Assembly: GCA_010279815.1 (NCBI GenBank) | Contig: QEOQ01000079.1 | Location: 1-21,191, forward strand | DNA from: Brachionus plicatilis | Taxonomy: Eukaryota > Rotifera > Eurotatoria > Ploima > Brachionidae | Direction: 5' to 3' | DNA: 21,191 nucleotides | Shown: in pieces, positions 8,561 through 17,248 of the stretch | How positions within the stretch are numbered: the stretch's first letter is position 1 | How the letters are laid out: every line of letters begins with the position of its first letter | Notes under the pieces: generated by a model | Told to the model about the DNA's origin: nothing | Seen by the model: only the letters and a program-made list of their open reading frames with translations | Database searches by the model: none | Made by a program: the position numbers and the translations under genes

Positions 8561-9370
8561 CTATAATAGGTTCGATGAGGAAATCATGAAACTAAATTCA
8601 AGGGGCCAACTCCCAACATTTAAAATTGGTGATCAACGAATCAATAGCTGCATGTCTTTATCTAGAAGATAATTTTAAGACTCAAGGAACTTGTCTCATT
8701 CCAAAAGAAAGCCAGCCGATTCTACTGAGAACATTAGAAATTTTCAAAAGTTTTGCAATGAAAATATTGTCTATTATGTTTGGCGTACACCAGTAGAGAA
8801 ACAAGATGGATCTTTATTGATTCAAAAAAAGAAGGATTTAAATGTTGAATTGGAAAGATGGGAGAATTATTTAGCTGAGCAAAAAACAGAATTTATTGCT
8901 AGCAGCCAATTCAGCATGGCAGATGTGATTTTTTTTCCTCAGTTGGCATTTTGTGTTCGCATGGGCTATCCTGTAATATCGTTAAAGTTAAGAGAGATGT
9001 TTTGCTTTAACTATTCAACGACCAAAGAATAGAAATAAAAATAAAAATATAAAGTTTTTATAAAGACGCTAGTTTGCTTGTTTGAATAAAAGCAAACAGC
9101 TTATCCCCTTCCAAAAGTAACTGTTTGTATATTCTAAAAAGTTTCTAGCATTTGTAATTTCATAAACACGAGTTTAATTAAAATTTAACTAAAAAAACTA
9201 AAGCTAAACAAGCTCAATACTAGGGATACTACACTATCCTTTTAAAGCAAGTATCCAAAGTTGTTCAAATATTATGAGACTTCATTTCAAGAAAAAGAAG
9301 TTCAATTGAAAAAAGTTGGCCTCCGCATTGGAAAAACACTCAAAATTCAACCATGCTCTCAGATTGCTAA
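8561..9370 (+). pseudogene. Glutathione S-transferase gene remnant, frameshifted, first exon missing
   Basis: GSTs conjugate glutathione to electrophiles in the cytosol. After a splice-acceptor-like TTTTAAAG, the thioredoxin-fold part reads EEIMKLNSRGQLPTFKIGD (LNPRGQVPTF is the glutathione-site signature). A frameshift follows, then VINESIAACLYLEDNF, with the E-S pair that binds the glutamyl group. Another frameshift near 8700 leads to the all-helical domain: IVYYVWRTPVEK, LERWENYL, SMADVIFFPQLAFCVRMGYP. A putative intron (8973-9251) precedes YPKLFKYYE, and a third frameshift precedes SWPPHW and the TAA at 9368-9370. The patterns are closest to rho-class-like GSTs known from fish and some invertebrates (from memory of the family). 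The N-terminal catalytic Tyr/Ser segment is not in view. AATAAA motifs at 9373-9382 could be polyadenylation signals. Three frameshifts indicate a pseudogene unless the assembly is faulty. Confidence 0.75.
8973..9251 (+). other. Putative intron of the GST remnant
   Basis: The donor GTAATA follows the codons for MGYP; the acceptor AAAGCAAG precedes the YPKLFKYYE codons. The family continues without a gap from 'GYP' to 'YPKL', which supports an intron here. At 279 nt it is longer than the other introns in the window. Confidence 0.55.
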
Positions 9371-9383
9371 TTAATAAATAAAA

Positions 9384-10142
9384 CAATTCTTTAAATAAAA
9401 TGTAAAAAGTATGTTTTCAAGATTAATAAATGGCTTTCTGATTTAAACAATAAATGATAAACGTAAAATTACGTAAAACTTGTCAGCTTATCATAGCAAC
9501 ACTGTATTTATTTTTTTGCAATTTTTTTTAAAACTTTATAAATTTCAAGTAAAAAAAAGACCACATTTATTCATCAATATTTTTGATATCAATTGTATTT
9601 TCTTTTTTAAAAATTGAGCCAAATTAAATCAATTAAATATAATTTACCTCAAGAAGCCGAGAAAAATTCTAAGAAAGCCAATATTTGAATGCTGAAAAAT
9701 GTCTGCAGGTCTATGTCATTCAGAAATGTTTTTGTACCTAATCATACTTAACTCTTTTTTAGCTGGCACTAATTTATTTTAGTTTAATTTGGATTATTAT
9801 TAAATGGACATTTATATTAAATATTTGGGTGTAAAAAAATAAATATTTTTTTGGGTTTTTATTTATTTATCAAAATTACACAAAAATTGTTTGTGAATAT
9901 AAGAAAATTACCGTTTTCCCTCGTTCGATATTGCCTCAGAACCCGAAGCATAACTTTGACGCAGGCAATAAACACCATCTCGCCCATGTAAAAACATTCT
10001 TAACTTACATCGCATGTGTTATTATATTATTTTTTTAATTTTTATTTTTGGAATTTCATTTTTTGTTAAATAAATGGTGCGATCTGCTCATTGAGTTTGG
10101 CCATATCCTATTGACCGTATGAAGTAAGTATCATTAAATAAT
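9384..10142. other. AT-rich stretch, no gene seen
   Basis: Frequent stops and homopolymer runs on both strands. I see no domain-like frame, RNA gene or repeat partner. It separates the GST relic from the MITE fragment. Confidence 0.6.
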
Positions 10143-10396
10143 GTACAAATTTTTAAAAATGAATTCCAAGCTCTTCAGAAACGCATTTTATTGCATATTT
10201 TTATCAAATATTTTTTGATGGTGTGAATTTTAAAGAAAATCGCCGAGTTTTTGCAGAGCTTGGAATTCGCTTGTAAAAATTTTAAAATATTATACTGTTA
10301 ACACGACTATTTTGGCACAATTAGAAAAAAAAATATATAAAGTTTATACTCTTTGAACTGTATTTTTTTTAAACTATAATTTCACATTGCCTCATG
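10143..10396. mobile_element. Incomplete copy of a palindromic MITE
   Basis: The right arm (10242-10396) aligns with the right arm of the complete copy at 15374-15731: GCCGAGTTTTTGCAGAGCTT, then GCACAATTA, then the end CACATTGCCTCATG. The left arm keeps only its inner part (GAATTCCAAGCTCT near 10161); the outer left part is missing. The two GAATTC-containing segments face each other as in the complete copy. Confidence 0.7.
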
Positions 10397-10501
10397 TGTA
10401 GCATAATTGCTACAGGTTATAACATTTTGAATGACCTGTTTGTTTCATTTTATTCAAAAATTATTGAAAAAGAATGCAATTTAAATAAAAGAATTGAAAA
10501 G

Positions 10502-10741
10502 AACTTCACATCCTTTAAAAAAAAAATCGACAGAAAAAAATATATTTGTTTAAATTATATTGATAAAAAATCATTAACTAAGATTCAATTTTTAAAAAGT
10601 AAAAATAGATTAAAAAATACCTTTAAAAAAACAATTTTAATTATACATTTTCAAACAAATAAAGCAAAAAAATTGAAAATATAGAATGTAAGCGATGGCA
10701 ACAAGATTACAAGAATGTATGTTATGGCAACTTGAATACAA
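10502..10741 (+). repeat. Upstream region of Ly6-like gene copy 1, repeated at the window's right end
   Basis: Matches 20957-21191 in the same orientation. The last 146 bases (10596-10741 against 21046-21191) look identical by eye; the earlier part differs by scattered substitutions and small indels. A lysine-rich 96-codon frame overlaps it but is not preserved between the copies. Confidence 0.8.
10684..10731 (+). promoter_or_regulatory. Two 19-nt direct repeats upstream of Ly6-like copy 1
   Basis: GAATGTAAGCGATGGCAAC (10684-10702) and GAATGTATGTTATGGCAAC (10713-10731), spaced 29 bp apart. Both end in ATGGCAAC, which fits the 3' half of the RFX X-box consensus (ATRRNRAC); the 5' half is poor. 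Both repeats recur at 21134-21181, while gene copy 2 keeps only the second. A regulatory role is inference. Confidence 0.4.
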
Positions 10742-10770
10742 ATTGAACTGTTTGATAGTTACCTTTTCGG

Positions 10771-10778
10771 TATAAAAA
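10771..10778 (+). promoter_or_regulatory. TATA box of Ly6-like copy 1
   Basis: TATAAAAA in the context TTTTCGG-TATAAAAAGTT, 87 nt upstream of the ATG, so transcription would begin near 10800. The same box is kept at 14154-14161 for copy 2. Confidence 0.5.
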
Positions 10779-10857
10779 GTTTAAAAGAATTATTAAATTT
10801 TTTTAATTCTTAAACAAAAATATATAAAAATCAAGATAAGTTTCTCTAAAAGAAAAA

Positions 10858-11382
10858 ATGAAGGGATATCAGGTTTTTTTGGCCATTTTTTGCATCATCT
10901 ATGGTATTAATTATAAAATGGGAATTTTTTTTTTTTCTTAATTTTTGACTATCAAAAGCTCAATTAAGCAGCGTTCAATCGCTTTCATGTAAAGTTGGAT
11001 TTGGAATCAGTGAGCCTGGATCTCATGAGCTTAAAACATATTTTGACAACACAGTAACTGCTAATAACTGTGGTACCTCAGGTGCTAGCAATCCATCATC
11101 TGAACCAAAAGGATGCATGGTAACTTGATTTATCATTTTTTAATTTTATTTTTTTTATTAATTTTTTTTTCAAAGAAAAATGTTTTTAAATTATCCGGAG
11201 GAAATCTCTTTGTTGAGTATGCTTGCTTTACTGGAACTACTAAAGCTACAGAAGTTCAATATGATCGTCATATCTACACTTATGTTTGTACCACTGACAA
11301 CTGCAACAATTCTCATAATTTAAAATTTAACTTGGTCGCCATTTCGGCTTTTTTATTTTTATCTTTGGCAAAATTTTTCTAA
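10858..11382 (+). CDS. Small secreted, probably GPI-anchored Ly6/uPAR-like protein, copy 1
   Basis: Three exons: 10858-10903, 10959-11119 and 11176-11382, with introns of 55 and 56 nt (GTATTA...AAAAG, GTAACT...CAAAG). The spliced frame has 137 residues. Residues 1 to about 23 form a signal peptide (MKGYQVFLAIFCIIYG). The mature part has six cysteines (26, 53, 68, 86, 107, 112), enough for three disulfides, and ends its domain with VCTTDNCNN, the CxTDxCN hallmark of Ly6/uPAR three-finger proteins. Residues 118-137 are hydrophobic and run to the C-terminus, with small residues N113-S115 before them as possible GPI attachment sites. Many family members have eight to ten cysteines, so this is a reduced form. 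A TATA box lies 87 nt upstream and AATAAA 26 nt after the stop. The ligand and function are unknown; Ly6 proteins act at the cell surface as receptors, modulators or adhesion factors. Confidence 0.85.
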
Positions 11383-11407
11383 ACAAGAATCAAAAATTTT
11401 TTATTTG

Positions 11408-11413
11408 AATAAA
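11408..11413 (+). terminator. Polyadenylation signal of Ly6-like copy 1
   Basis: AATAAA, 26 nt after the TAA; conserved in copy 2 at 13518-13523 on the other strand. Confidence 0.55.
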
Positions 11414-11437
11414 ATTGAATTTAATTACACCATATTT

Positions 11438-11828
11438 CACTATGACAATAAAGTGTTCGATTTTAGTTTTATTCTTTTAATCCGAAAACCTGTCGAGTAA
11501 GACTTTGGAAGTCTGACTGGACAAAGTCATAATACTACCGAGTAAAACCAGAAAATTTTCAAAGCACAATTCATATTAATGGAAAAAAAATTCCTTCTAT
11601 TGCTAAATTAGATATTGTGCGATTCGAAATCTTAAACAATCCAAAAATTCGTAAAAGTCTGTTGATGAGGATGAAAGTGTTTATGTTGGAGCTGTGTTAA
11701 TTTTATTTGGGTGAGTATTTCTGTTGTTTGTTTTAATTTGTTTCAGCTGTTGATTCAAAACTTCATTAGTTACTTTCGCTTTTTTTCTACGTTTTTCTGG
11801 TGAGTTTATTCCTTACAGGTAAAAAGTT
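11438..11828. other. Spacer between the Ly6-like copies, unassigned part
   Basis: Starts where the inverted repeat ends. A short frame near 11575-11690 (HINGKKIPSIAKLDIVRFE) has no stop for about 40 codons, but I do not recognise it and it has no start or partner. The rest is AT-rich. Confidence 0.4.
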
Positions 11829-12525
11829 TAAAGTTGTTTTGTAGAGTAATGGGTCTTCATCATAGGAAAATAACTCCTCTTTGACCAAGGGCAAATGGCA
11901 AGTATGAGAGATTCATGCGCAATTTAAAAAAGCTTGTTACTGGCTCGAAGATGCAAAGGAAGACTTGGAAGTCAGAAATAGACTCTTTTATAAGAACCTA
12001 TAACTCTACTCGACACTGTTCCATAAATTATGCTCCAGCAAAGCAGATTTTTAATAGGACAAATTTCACTAAATTTCCACATTCAATTGATAAGGTCTCT
12101 AATTGGAACGAAAACATGGCGAAAGCGGTAGACTTAATCATGAGAGAATTAGAAAGATTAATTCTGTGAAAGGGACGATGATTACTGCTGGAAATGATAA
12201 TCGGGACATCGCGAGGAACATCACATTTTTTAGGGGAGTAATAGTTGGAAATGTAGATGACGTGGTACAGCAGGCTAGCACGAAGTACATAGTTTCAGAT
12301 CAGGAGGGAGAGGTTCTTCCAGAACTAAGGCTTTTGGAAAACAGCTTGGATGAGAATCTGAAGCAGGATCATGCTGAGGAGTTTGACACACCAGGAAATA
12401 GTGCGAGTGGGGACTATTTGTCACTATCAGACTCAAGTGTTGGAGATGAAAATGATTTAAAGTCTGCAAAGACAAGCAAGGTCCAAAGACCATCAGGAGT
12501 TTGTAAAGTCAAAGTCAAATAAAAA
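11829..12525 (+). pseudogene. Gypsy integrase C-terminal remnant
   Basis: The first frame reads GLHHRKITPL-stop-PRANGKYERFMRNLKK. This matches the end of the Ty3/gypsy integrase core (H-R-x-x-T-P-L-W-P-x-A-N-G-x-x-E-R), with the Trp replaced by TGA (11876-11878) and the catalytic Glu of the DDE triad kept. It continues with WKSEIDSFIRTYNSTRHCS and APAKQIFNRTNF, typical of the segment after the core. Near 12165 the frame shifts, and the next frame has VKGTMITAGNDNRDIARN, like the 'G-x-x-x-T-A ... R-x-x-x-R-N' chromatin-side tail, then a long acidic/Ser-rich end stopping at 12520-12522. The first two catalytic Asp residues and the zinc domain are missing. Dead fragment with no LTR nearby. Confidence 0.75.
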
Positions 12526-13489
12526 TAGACGAAAGACTATAAAAAAAGGTCTGAAAAAACTGATCTCTATTTTTCTTAATTATCTTATAATTTTTTATTC
12601 TTCATTTTATTTGTTTTTTATTAAATTTTATTTTTGTTTTCAAATTTGGTATGTTAAGTATCAGCTGCATATTTAAGCAAATTGATTTTTGACTTTTTTG
12701 GAAGCTTCTTTAATAAATAAAAATTACAAAAAAGAAAAGTTTTTGTTTGATTTTTTGTTTGATTTAGTGATTCTAAAAATGTATCTATTAATTCTATTAG
12801 TTAACAATTTTATCTAAGTGTTAAATTTTTCATCTAGAAGATAATTGTTTTATATTGCACATTTAATAATTCTATCTACAAAGTTCATCTTTTCATATAG
12901 TATTTATTAATATTAAATGGTAATTATTTACTAATAATTTCTTTTTCCTGAAAAGTAAAATATTTGAACTTGTTTAACCTGTTGCTAAGGATTTAGATAC
13001 ATATATTTTTTAAATTTTCTTTTTTATAATTACCTATTTTTTTTATTAAACTTTAATTTGATATAATTTTTATTCTGAAGATAAAAAGAATTCGGATTTT
13101 AAATAATAAAGATAATAGAACTATTTTGCAAATCATATTAAATTAGATACTATTTTATTTAAAAAAAAAAGGGGAAAAACTGCAAAAATTAACTAAATCT
13201 GGAAAAAAGAAATTTGGAAAAAAAAAATTATGAACATTTCAAATTTGCTATGGAAAAGTAAACTTCATTTTTCTTACAATTTTTTTTGTCCTAATTGTTT
13301 TATTACTTTATTTTATTTTTTTTTAATCGCCTACAAGGCGTTCATTGAATAAATAAATAAATAATAACTTTATCTCAAAATTATTGACATTAATTATAAA
13401 GCTATTAAAATCAAATTAAAAGTTTGTCTAATATATAATCAATTTCAATCCCTACAAATTGACTCTAGTGGGGTAATTCAAAGAGCTAA
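12526..13489. other. AT-rich spacer, no gene seen
   Basis: Homopolymer runs and a short AATAAATAAATAAATAA tract near 13348-13365, with stops in every frame. It reaches the second inverted-repeat arm. Confidence 0.6.
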
Positions 13490-14218
13490 AATATGGTGTA
13501 ATTAAATTCAATTTTATTCAAATAAAAAATTATTGATTCTTATTTAGAAAAATTTTGCCAAAGATAAAAATAAAAAAGCCGAAATGGCGACCAAGTTAAA
13601 TTTTAAATTATGAGAACTGTTGCAGTTGTCAGTGGTACAAACATAAGTGTAGATATGACGATCATATTGAACTTCTGTAGCTTTAGTAGTTCCAGTAAAG
13701 CAAGCATACTCAACATAGAGATTTCCTCCGGATAATTTAAAAACATTTTTGGTTGAAAAAAAAAAAAATTAAAAAAAAAAAAAAATTAAAAAATGATAAA
13801 TCAAGTTACCATGCATCCTTTTGGTTCAGATGATGGATTGCTAGCACCTGAGGTACCACAGTTATTAGCAGTTACTGTGTTGTCAAAATATGTTTTAAGC
13901 TCATGAGATCCAGGCTCACTGATTCCAAATCCAACTTTACATGAAAGCGATTGAACGCTGCTTAATTGAGCTTTTGATAGTCAAAAATTAAGAAAAAAAA
14001 AAAAAATTTTCCATTTTATAATTAATACCATAGATAATGCAAAAAATGGCCAAAAAAACCTGATATCCCTTCATTTTTTCTTTTAGAGAAACTTATCTTG
14101 ATTTTTATATATTTTTGTTTAAGTATAAAAAAAATTTAATAATTCTTTTAAACTTTTTATACCGAAAAGGTAACTATCAAACATTTCAATTTGTGTTCAA
14201 GTTGCCATAACATACATT
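13490..14218 (-). repeat. Right arm of the inverted repeat carrying Ly6-like copy 2
   Basis: Reverse complement of 10714-11437 with few substitutions and length changes mainly in intron A/T runs. The distance from the ATG to the outer border is 144 nt in both arms. Confidence 0.85.
13544..14074 (-). pseudogene. Ly6/uPAR-like gene copy 2, splice acceptor lost
   Basis: Exon-equivalent blocks are 14074-14029, 13970-13810 and 13750-13544, with the same lengths as copy 1 (46, 161, 207). Exon 2 is identical to copy 1; exon 1 has one silent change; exon 3 has two changes, F81Y and N114S. All six cysteines, the signal peptide and the hydrophobic tail would be kept. However, the second intron ends TTTCAACC instead of TTTCAAAG, so bases 13752-13751 read CC where AG is needed. 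Unspliced, the frame reaches TGA two codons into the intron, just after C68 and M69, losing the last three cysteines and the anchor. The next AG (in CCGGAG) would shift the frame. The TATA box (14154-14161) and AATAAA are intact. Either a young pseudogene, a gene with altered splicing, or an assembly error at two bases. Confidence 0.75.
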
Positions 14219-14433
14219 TTACTCAATTTTTGTGTCAGCTTGTTTTCATTGTTAGAAAATGTTTAATTAAAATTTTTATTTTTAAGGTTTTGTTAAATTT
14301 TTTTTTTTTCTAAGAAATTGACTCACTCCCAGCCAATTTTTTTTTATTTTTTTTCTAAATAAATTTTTATTCTTGAAATGATTTGATTCACCTTTTATTT
14401 TATATCACTTAAATATATCACTTAAATTTTTGG

Positions 14434-15349
14434 TAATCTGTAAATTAATGCCAAATAATTCTAATGTCAAAATTTTAATGTCAAAAAAAATAATGCCAAA
14501 ATATTTTATTGTCAAAAAACATTTTAAGAAAATAATGCTAAATAGTTTTATTGCTAATTTTCAAAATAAGAAAATAATGTCAAAAAAATCAAATGATAAA
14601 GTAATATAATGCCAATGAAAATAATGACAAAAAATTAGATAAAATTAATTATAAACTATTGTTGTAACATTTTTTTATTGATTATGTTATATCTCATGTT
14701 ACCTCTTTTTTTAGATCTTGAGTTGACTTGAGTAAAATGACATCGGAGTCTGTCAACGAATGGTAATGCTTTTCATTATGCTTCAATACTGTGTTCTGTT
14801 TAATACGAATACTGGCAGAGCAATTGGTTTCACTACAAACATATCTTGTTGCAGAGTCTTTATTGTCAGTTCTCCACCAATATCGAAAATGTATATATAT
14901 AAATATGGTTTATTGTTATTATGGTTATTTATATATATAAATAGAGTTTTTTATATTATCGATTCCGAAATTAATAGTAGATATAATGTAAAACATAGAA
15001 TGGAATAGAATGGTTTTGGAAAGTTTAAATTTTTAATATGTAAATAAGCAGTTTCTATTTCTTGATTATTAATAATTAAAAAATTTTAATTAAATCAAGG
15101 AATTCAATCAAAAAAATTTTGTCATTACTTTCATTAGCACTAGTTTCTTTAATTTTTATTCGGCAATAATTTCTTTATTTAGAGAGAAGACATTAATTTC
15201 CTAAATATAGAATTGGCATTAGTTTCATTATTTGAGAAAGAACAATAGATTCCTTATTTTATTTTTGACACTTTTTTCTTATTTAACGATTTGACATTAA
15301 AGTAATTGACATTAAATTTTTGGCATTAGATTCATTTAGCATTAGATTA
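14434..15349. mobile_element. Unclassified fold-back element made of TAATGYCAAA motifs
   Basis: Left part (14434-14636) holds about ten irregular copies of AATGYCAAA (for example 14448-14456, 14462-14470, 14477-14485, 14491-14499, 14576-14584). Right part (15119-15349) holds the same motif inverted (TTTGACATTA, TTGGCATTAG; for example 15210-15219, 15288-15298, 15320-15329). Outer ends TAATCT / AGATTA agree. The arms are similar in motif rather than base for base. The 480-bp interior has no recognisable protein. It resembles a non-autonomous DNA transposon with repeated subterminal sites; superfamily unknown, no target duplication seen. Confidence 0.5.
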
Positions 15350-15373
15350 TAGTAAATCAAATTTTTTGCTTAA

Positions 15374-15731
15374 CATCAGACAATGTGAAATTTTAGTAAA
15401 AAAAAATACAGTATAGAGTGTTAAAACTGTTTATTTTATTCTAATTGTGCAAAAATGGTTGTCTAAACAGTACAATATTTTAAAATTTTTACAATCGAAT
15501 TCCAAGCTCTGCAAAAACTCTGCAATTTTCTGTAAAATGCACATCACCAAAAAATTTTTAATTAAAATATGCACTAAAATGCCGAGTTTTTGCAGAGCTT
15601 TGAATTCGATTGTCAAATTTTTTAAATAATGTACTGTTTACGCAACCATTTTTGCACAATTATAATAAATTATACAGTTTTTACACTTTGTACTGTATTT
15701 TTTTTATACCAAAATTTCACATTGCCTCATG
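15374..15731. mobile_element. Palindromic MITE, complete copy
   Basis: Ends CATCAGACAATGTG and (reverse complement of right end) CATGAGGCAATGTG match at 12 of 14 positions, and inverted similarity runs on for most of the 358 bp: AATACAGTATAGAGTG, AATTGTGCAAAAATGGTTG, GAATTCCAAGCTCTGCAAAA on the left and their complements on the right. Overlapping frames on both strands (15431-15629) are a by-product of the palindrome. The partial copy at 10143-10396 shares the right end. Flanking bases show no convincing target duplication. Confidence 0.75.
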
Positions 15732-15968
15732 ATCAGCAAAAATTATTTAAGTAATATAAAATAAAAGGAAAGCAAATCGTTTAAAGCATACAAATTTTTT
15801 AGAAAAAAAATAAATGAATATAGAGAATAAAAAAATAAAGAATGATTCAATTTTCTGTTAAATGCCAATTTATATCATTTACTGAAATTTAATCTGAATT
15901 TTTTCAAAAGTTTAAAAACAAATTTTTTTTTGACCGGGCTTTATGTAAAAATTTTTCTTTAATAATAT
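15732..15968. other. AT-rich flank, no gene seen
   Basis: No coding or repeat signal. Its last five bases, AATAT (15964-15968), are the target duplication of the gypsy element. Confidence 0.6.
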
Positions 15969-16135
15969 TGTAACACCCCACTCACCCCGGTCCCCGCCTC
16001 GACATGTAATTACTATAAATATTGTCTCTCTTTCTTTTCTTTTTAGAGTTTTTTAGTTTTAGTTTTTGTTTTTAAATGAAGGAAGTACAGAACTTTGTTC
16101 TTTTATTTGTTTTATTTAAAAGCTCACGCTATTAA
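15969..16135 (+). repeat. 5' LTR of the gypsy element
   Basis: Starts TGTAACACCCCACTCACC; ends ACGCTATTAA, followed by AT and the PBS. Differs from the 3' LTR by about 11 substitutions and a 2-nt indel (hand count), roughly 93% identity, so the insertion is not recent. The exact end could shift by one or two A residues. Confidence 0.85.
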
Positions 16136-16137
16136 AT

Positions 16138-16150
16138 TGGTGGCAGCGGT
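16138..16150 (+). other. Primer-binding site of the gypsy element
   Basis: TGGTGGCAGCGGT, two bases after the LTR. The tRNA is not identified. The nested fragment at 2881-4176 uses a near-identical site. Confidence 0.7.
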
Positions 16151-16189
16151 AAAAAATTTTTCCATGAGGAATTTATATCCTATTTAATC

Positions 16190-17248
16190 ATGGACAGGAG
16201 AGATTGGTTTATGTCGCTCACAGGCCAGTTATGTCCTGCAAGACTAGGATTAGCAGTTTTTTTATATTTTGTATTTTTGTTCATCGGAGTTTTAGGTGTT
16301 GTGGTAGTGGTAGCCACAATAATATCTGCCAAGTTAGGAATGATGTGGTTACAGAACGTGTCAATCGCTAGGCCTATTGAAACTCGTCGACACGACTCCA
16401 AGGAGTTTGACTTGACACAATTCAAAAGATCATTAATTAAAATCAAGGGAGAAGAAGGAGATGCGAAGGAAGATTTTGAGCGGGCGCTTACGCCACGGAC
16501 TACAACAACGCAAAAACCAAAGTGCTGTCTGGTAGAAAAGGAAAACTCAGATTACAAACCACGAGACCAAGACGTGGCGAGACGAGTTGAGATGAAATCA
16601 CAACCGGAAGGCGTACAAACAACCCTTGGATCATATCATGTTTAATTAAACGGTTCTCGTCCATTTCAAGTAGACAACAAGTGGCCTGAAACGCCACGAC
16701 GCCCAGCTGGACTGTTCGAATCCTTTAATTACAATGAAGGTTTCACCAACGTTTCGGATCTGAACACAGGTATACAGGACAATACTGTCATCCAACCCGT
16801 GAAGAACTCACAAACCGAACAAACCCCTAAAGTCGGGTTTACCCTTCCCGGAGAGTATTATCCGTCTATCAAGTACCATTGTTTTAACCCATTTTCAGTT
16901 GATCTGGAAGCAAATAAGATTACAACAAACGCACAACGGATTTCAGAAACAAACAACAATCCGACTGAGACGAGACCTTATTGGATCACGGGAGATGCGC
17001 TCCTAGACAACTATACGGCGAGTACTCCCAGCGTTTCACCAATTCAGTGGCGGTTCAAGGACTCTTGCTTTCGCCCCAGTCGGTACTTGCGGTCGATGGA
17101 CCTGAACACATGGTGGAAAAGGTTGGAGATCTTCGTTAAAAATGCACACGTCCCGTTAAATCTTTACGATCCGTATTACTCTCGTTTCTCTACGACGATT
17201 GCATGCCCGTTTTCGAAAATTGAACGCCCGAACGGACAGCAGATTTAG
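16190..17248 (+). pseudogene. Gypsy gag, N-terminal part, with a membrane-segment-like start
   Basis: The ATG at 16190 is the first after the PBS. Residues 17-50 (around LAVFLYFVFLFIG and VVVVVATIISA) form one long hydrophobic segment, unusual for a Gag N-terminus. A basic/acidic region with KIKGEEGDAKEDFERA follows. A TAA at 16643-16645 interrupts the frame, which stays open on both sides (16646-17248), so one nonsense change splits it. The second part includes WWKRLEIFVKN, probably the start of the Gag core helices. It ends at TAG (17246-17248), where the next block continues in another frame. I do not recognise the family from this part; assignment to Gag rests on position between the PBS and the zinc knuckle. 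Confidence 0.65.

Larger units (their letters stand above)
10714..11437 (+). repeat. Left arm of the inverted repeat carrying Ly6-like copy 1
   Basis: Nearly identical to the reverse complement of 13490-14218. The outer border is AATGTATG at 10714; the inner border is TTACACCATATTT ending at 11437. It covers the promoter, all exons and introns and the polyadenylation signal. Confidence 0.85.

Noticed and set aside
10394..10684. 96-codon lysine-rich plus-strand frame upstream of Ly6-like copy 1
   Set aside because: The matching repeat at 20957-21130 has indels that break this frame; composition is just AT-rich low complexity.
12275..12493. 72-codon minus-strand frame
   Set aside because: Opposite the acidic tail of the integrase remnant; no supporting feature.
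14760..15008. 82-codon plus-strand frame inside the fold-back element
   Set aside because: No recognisable domain, no partner copy, and a low-complexity Tyr/Ile tail; not enough to call a gene.
15431..15629. Mirror-image frames on both strands
   Set aside because: Produced by the palindrome of the MITE.
16715..16730. GTTCGAATCC, like a tRNA T-loop
   Set aside because: It lies in the open gag frame; no acceptor stem, D arm or anticodon arm could be built around it.
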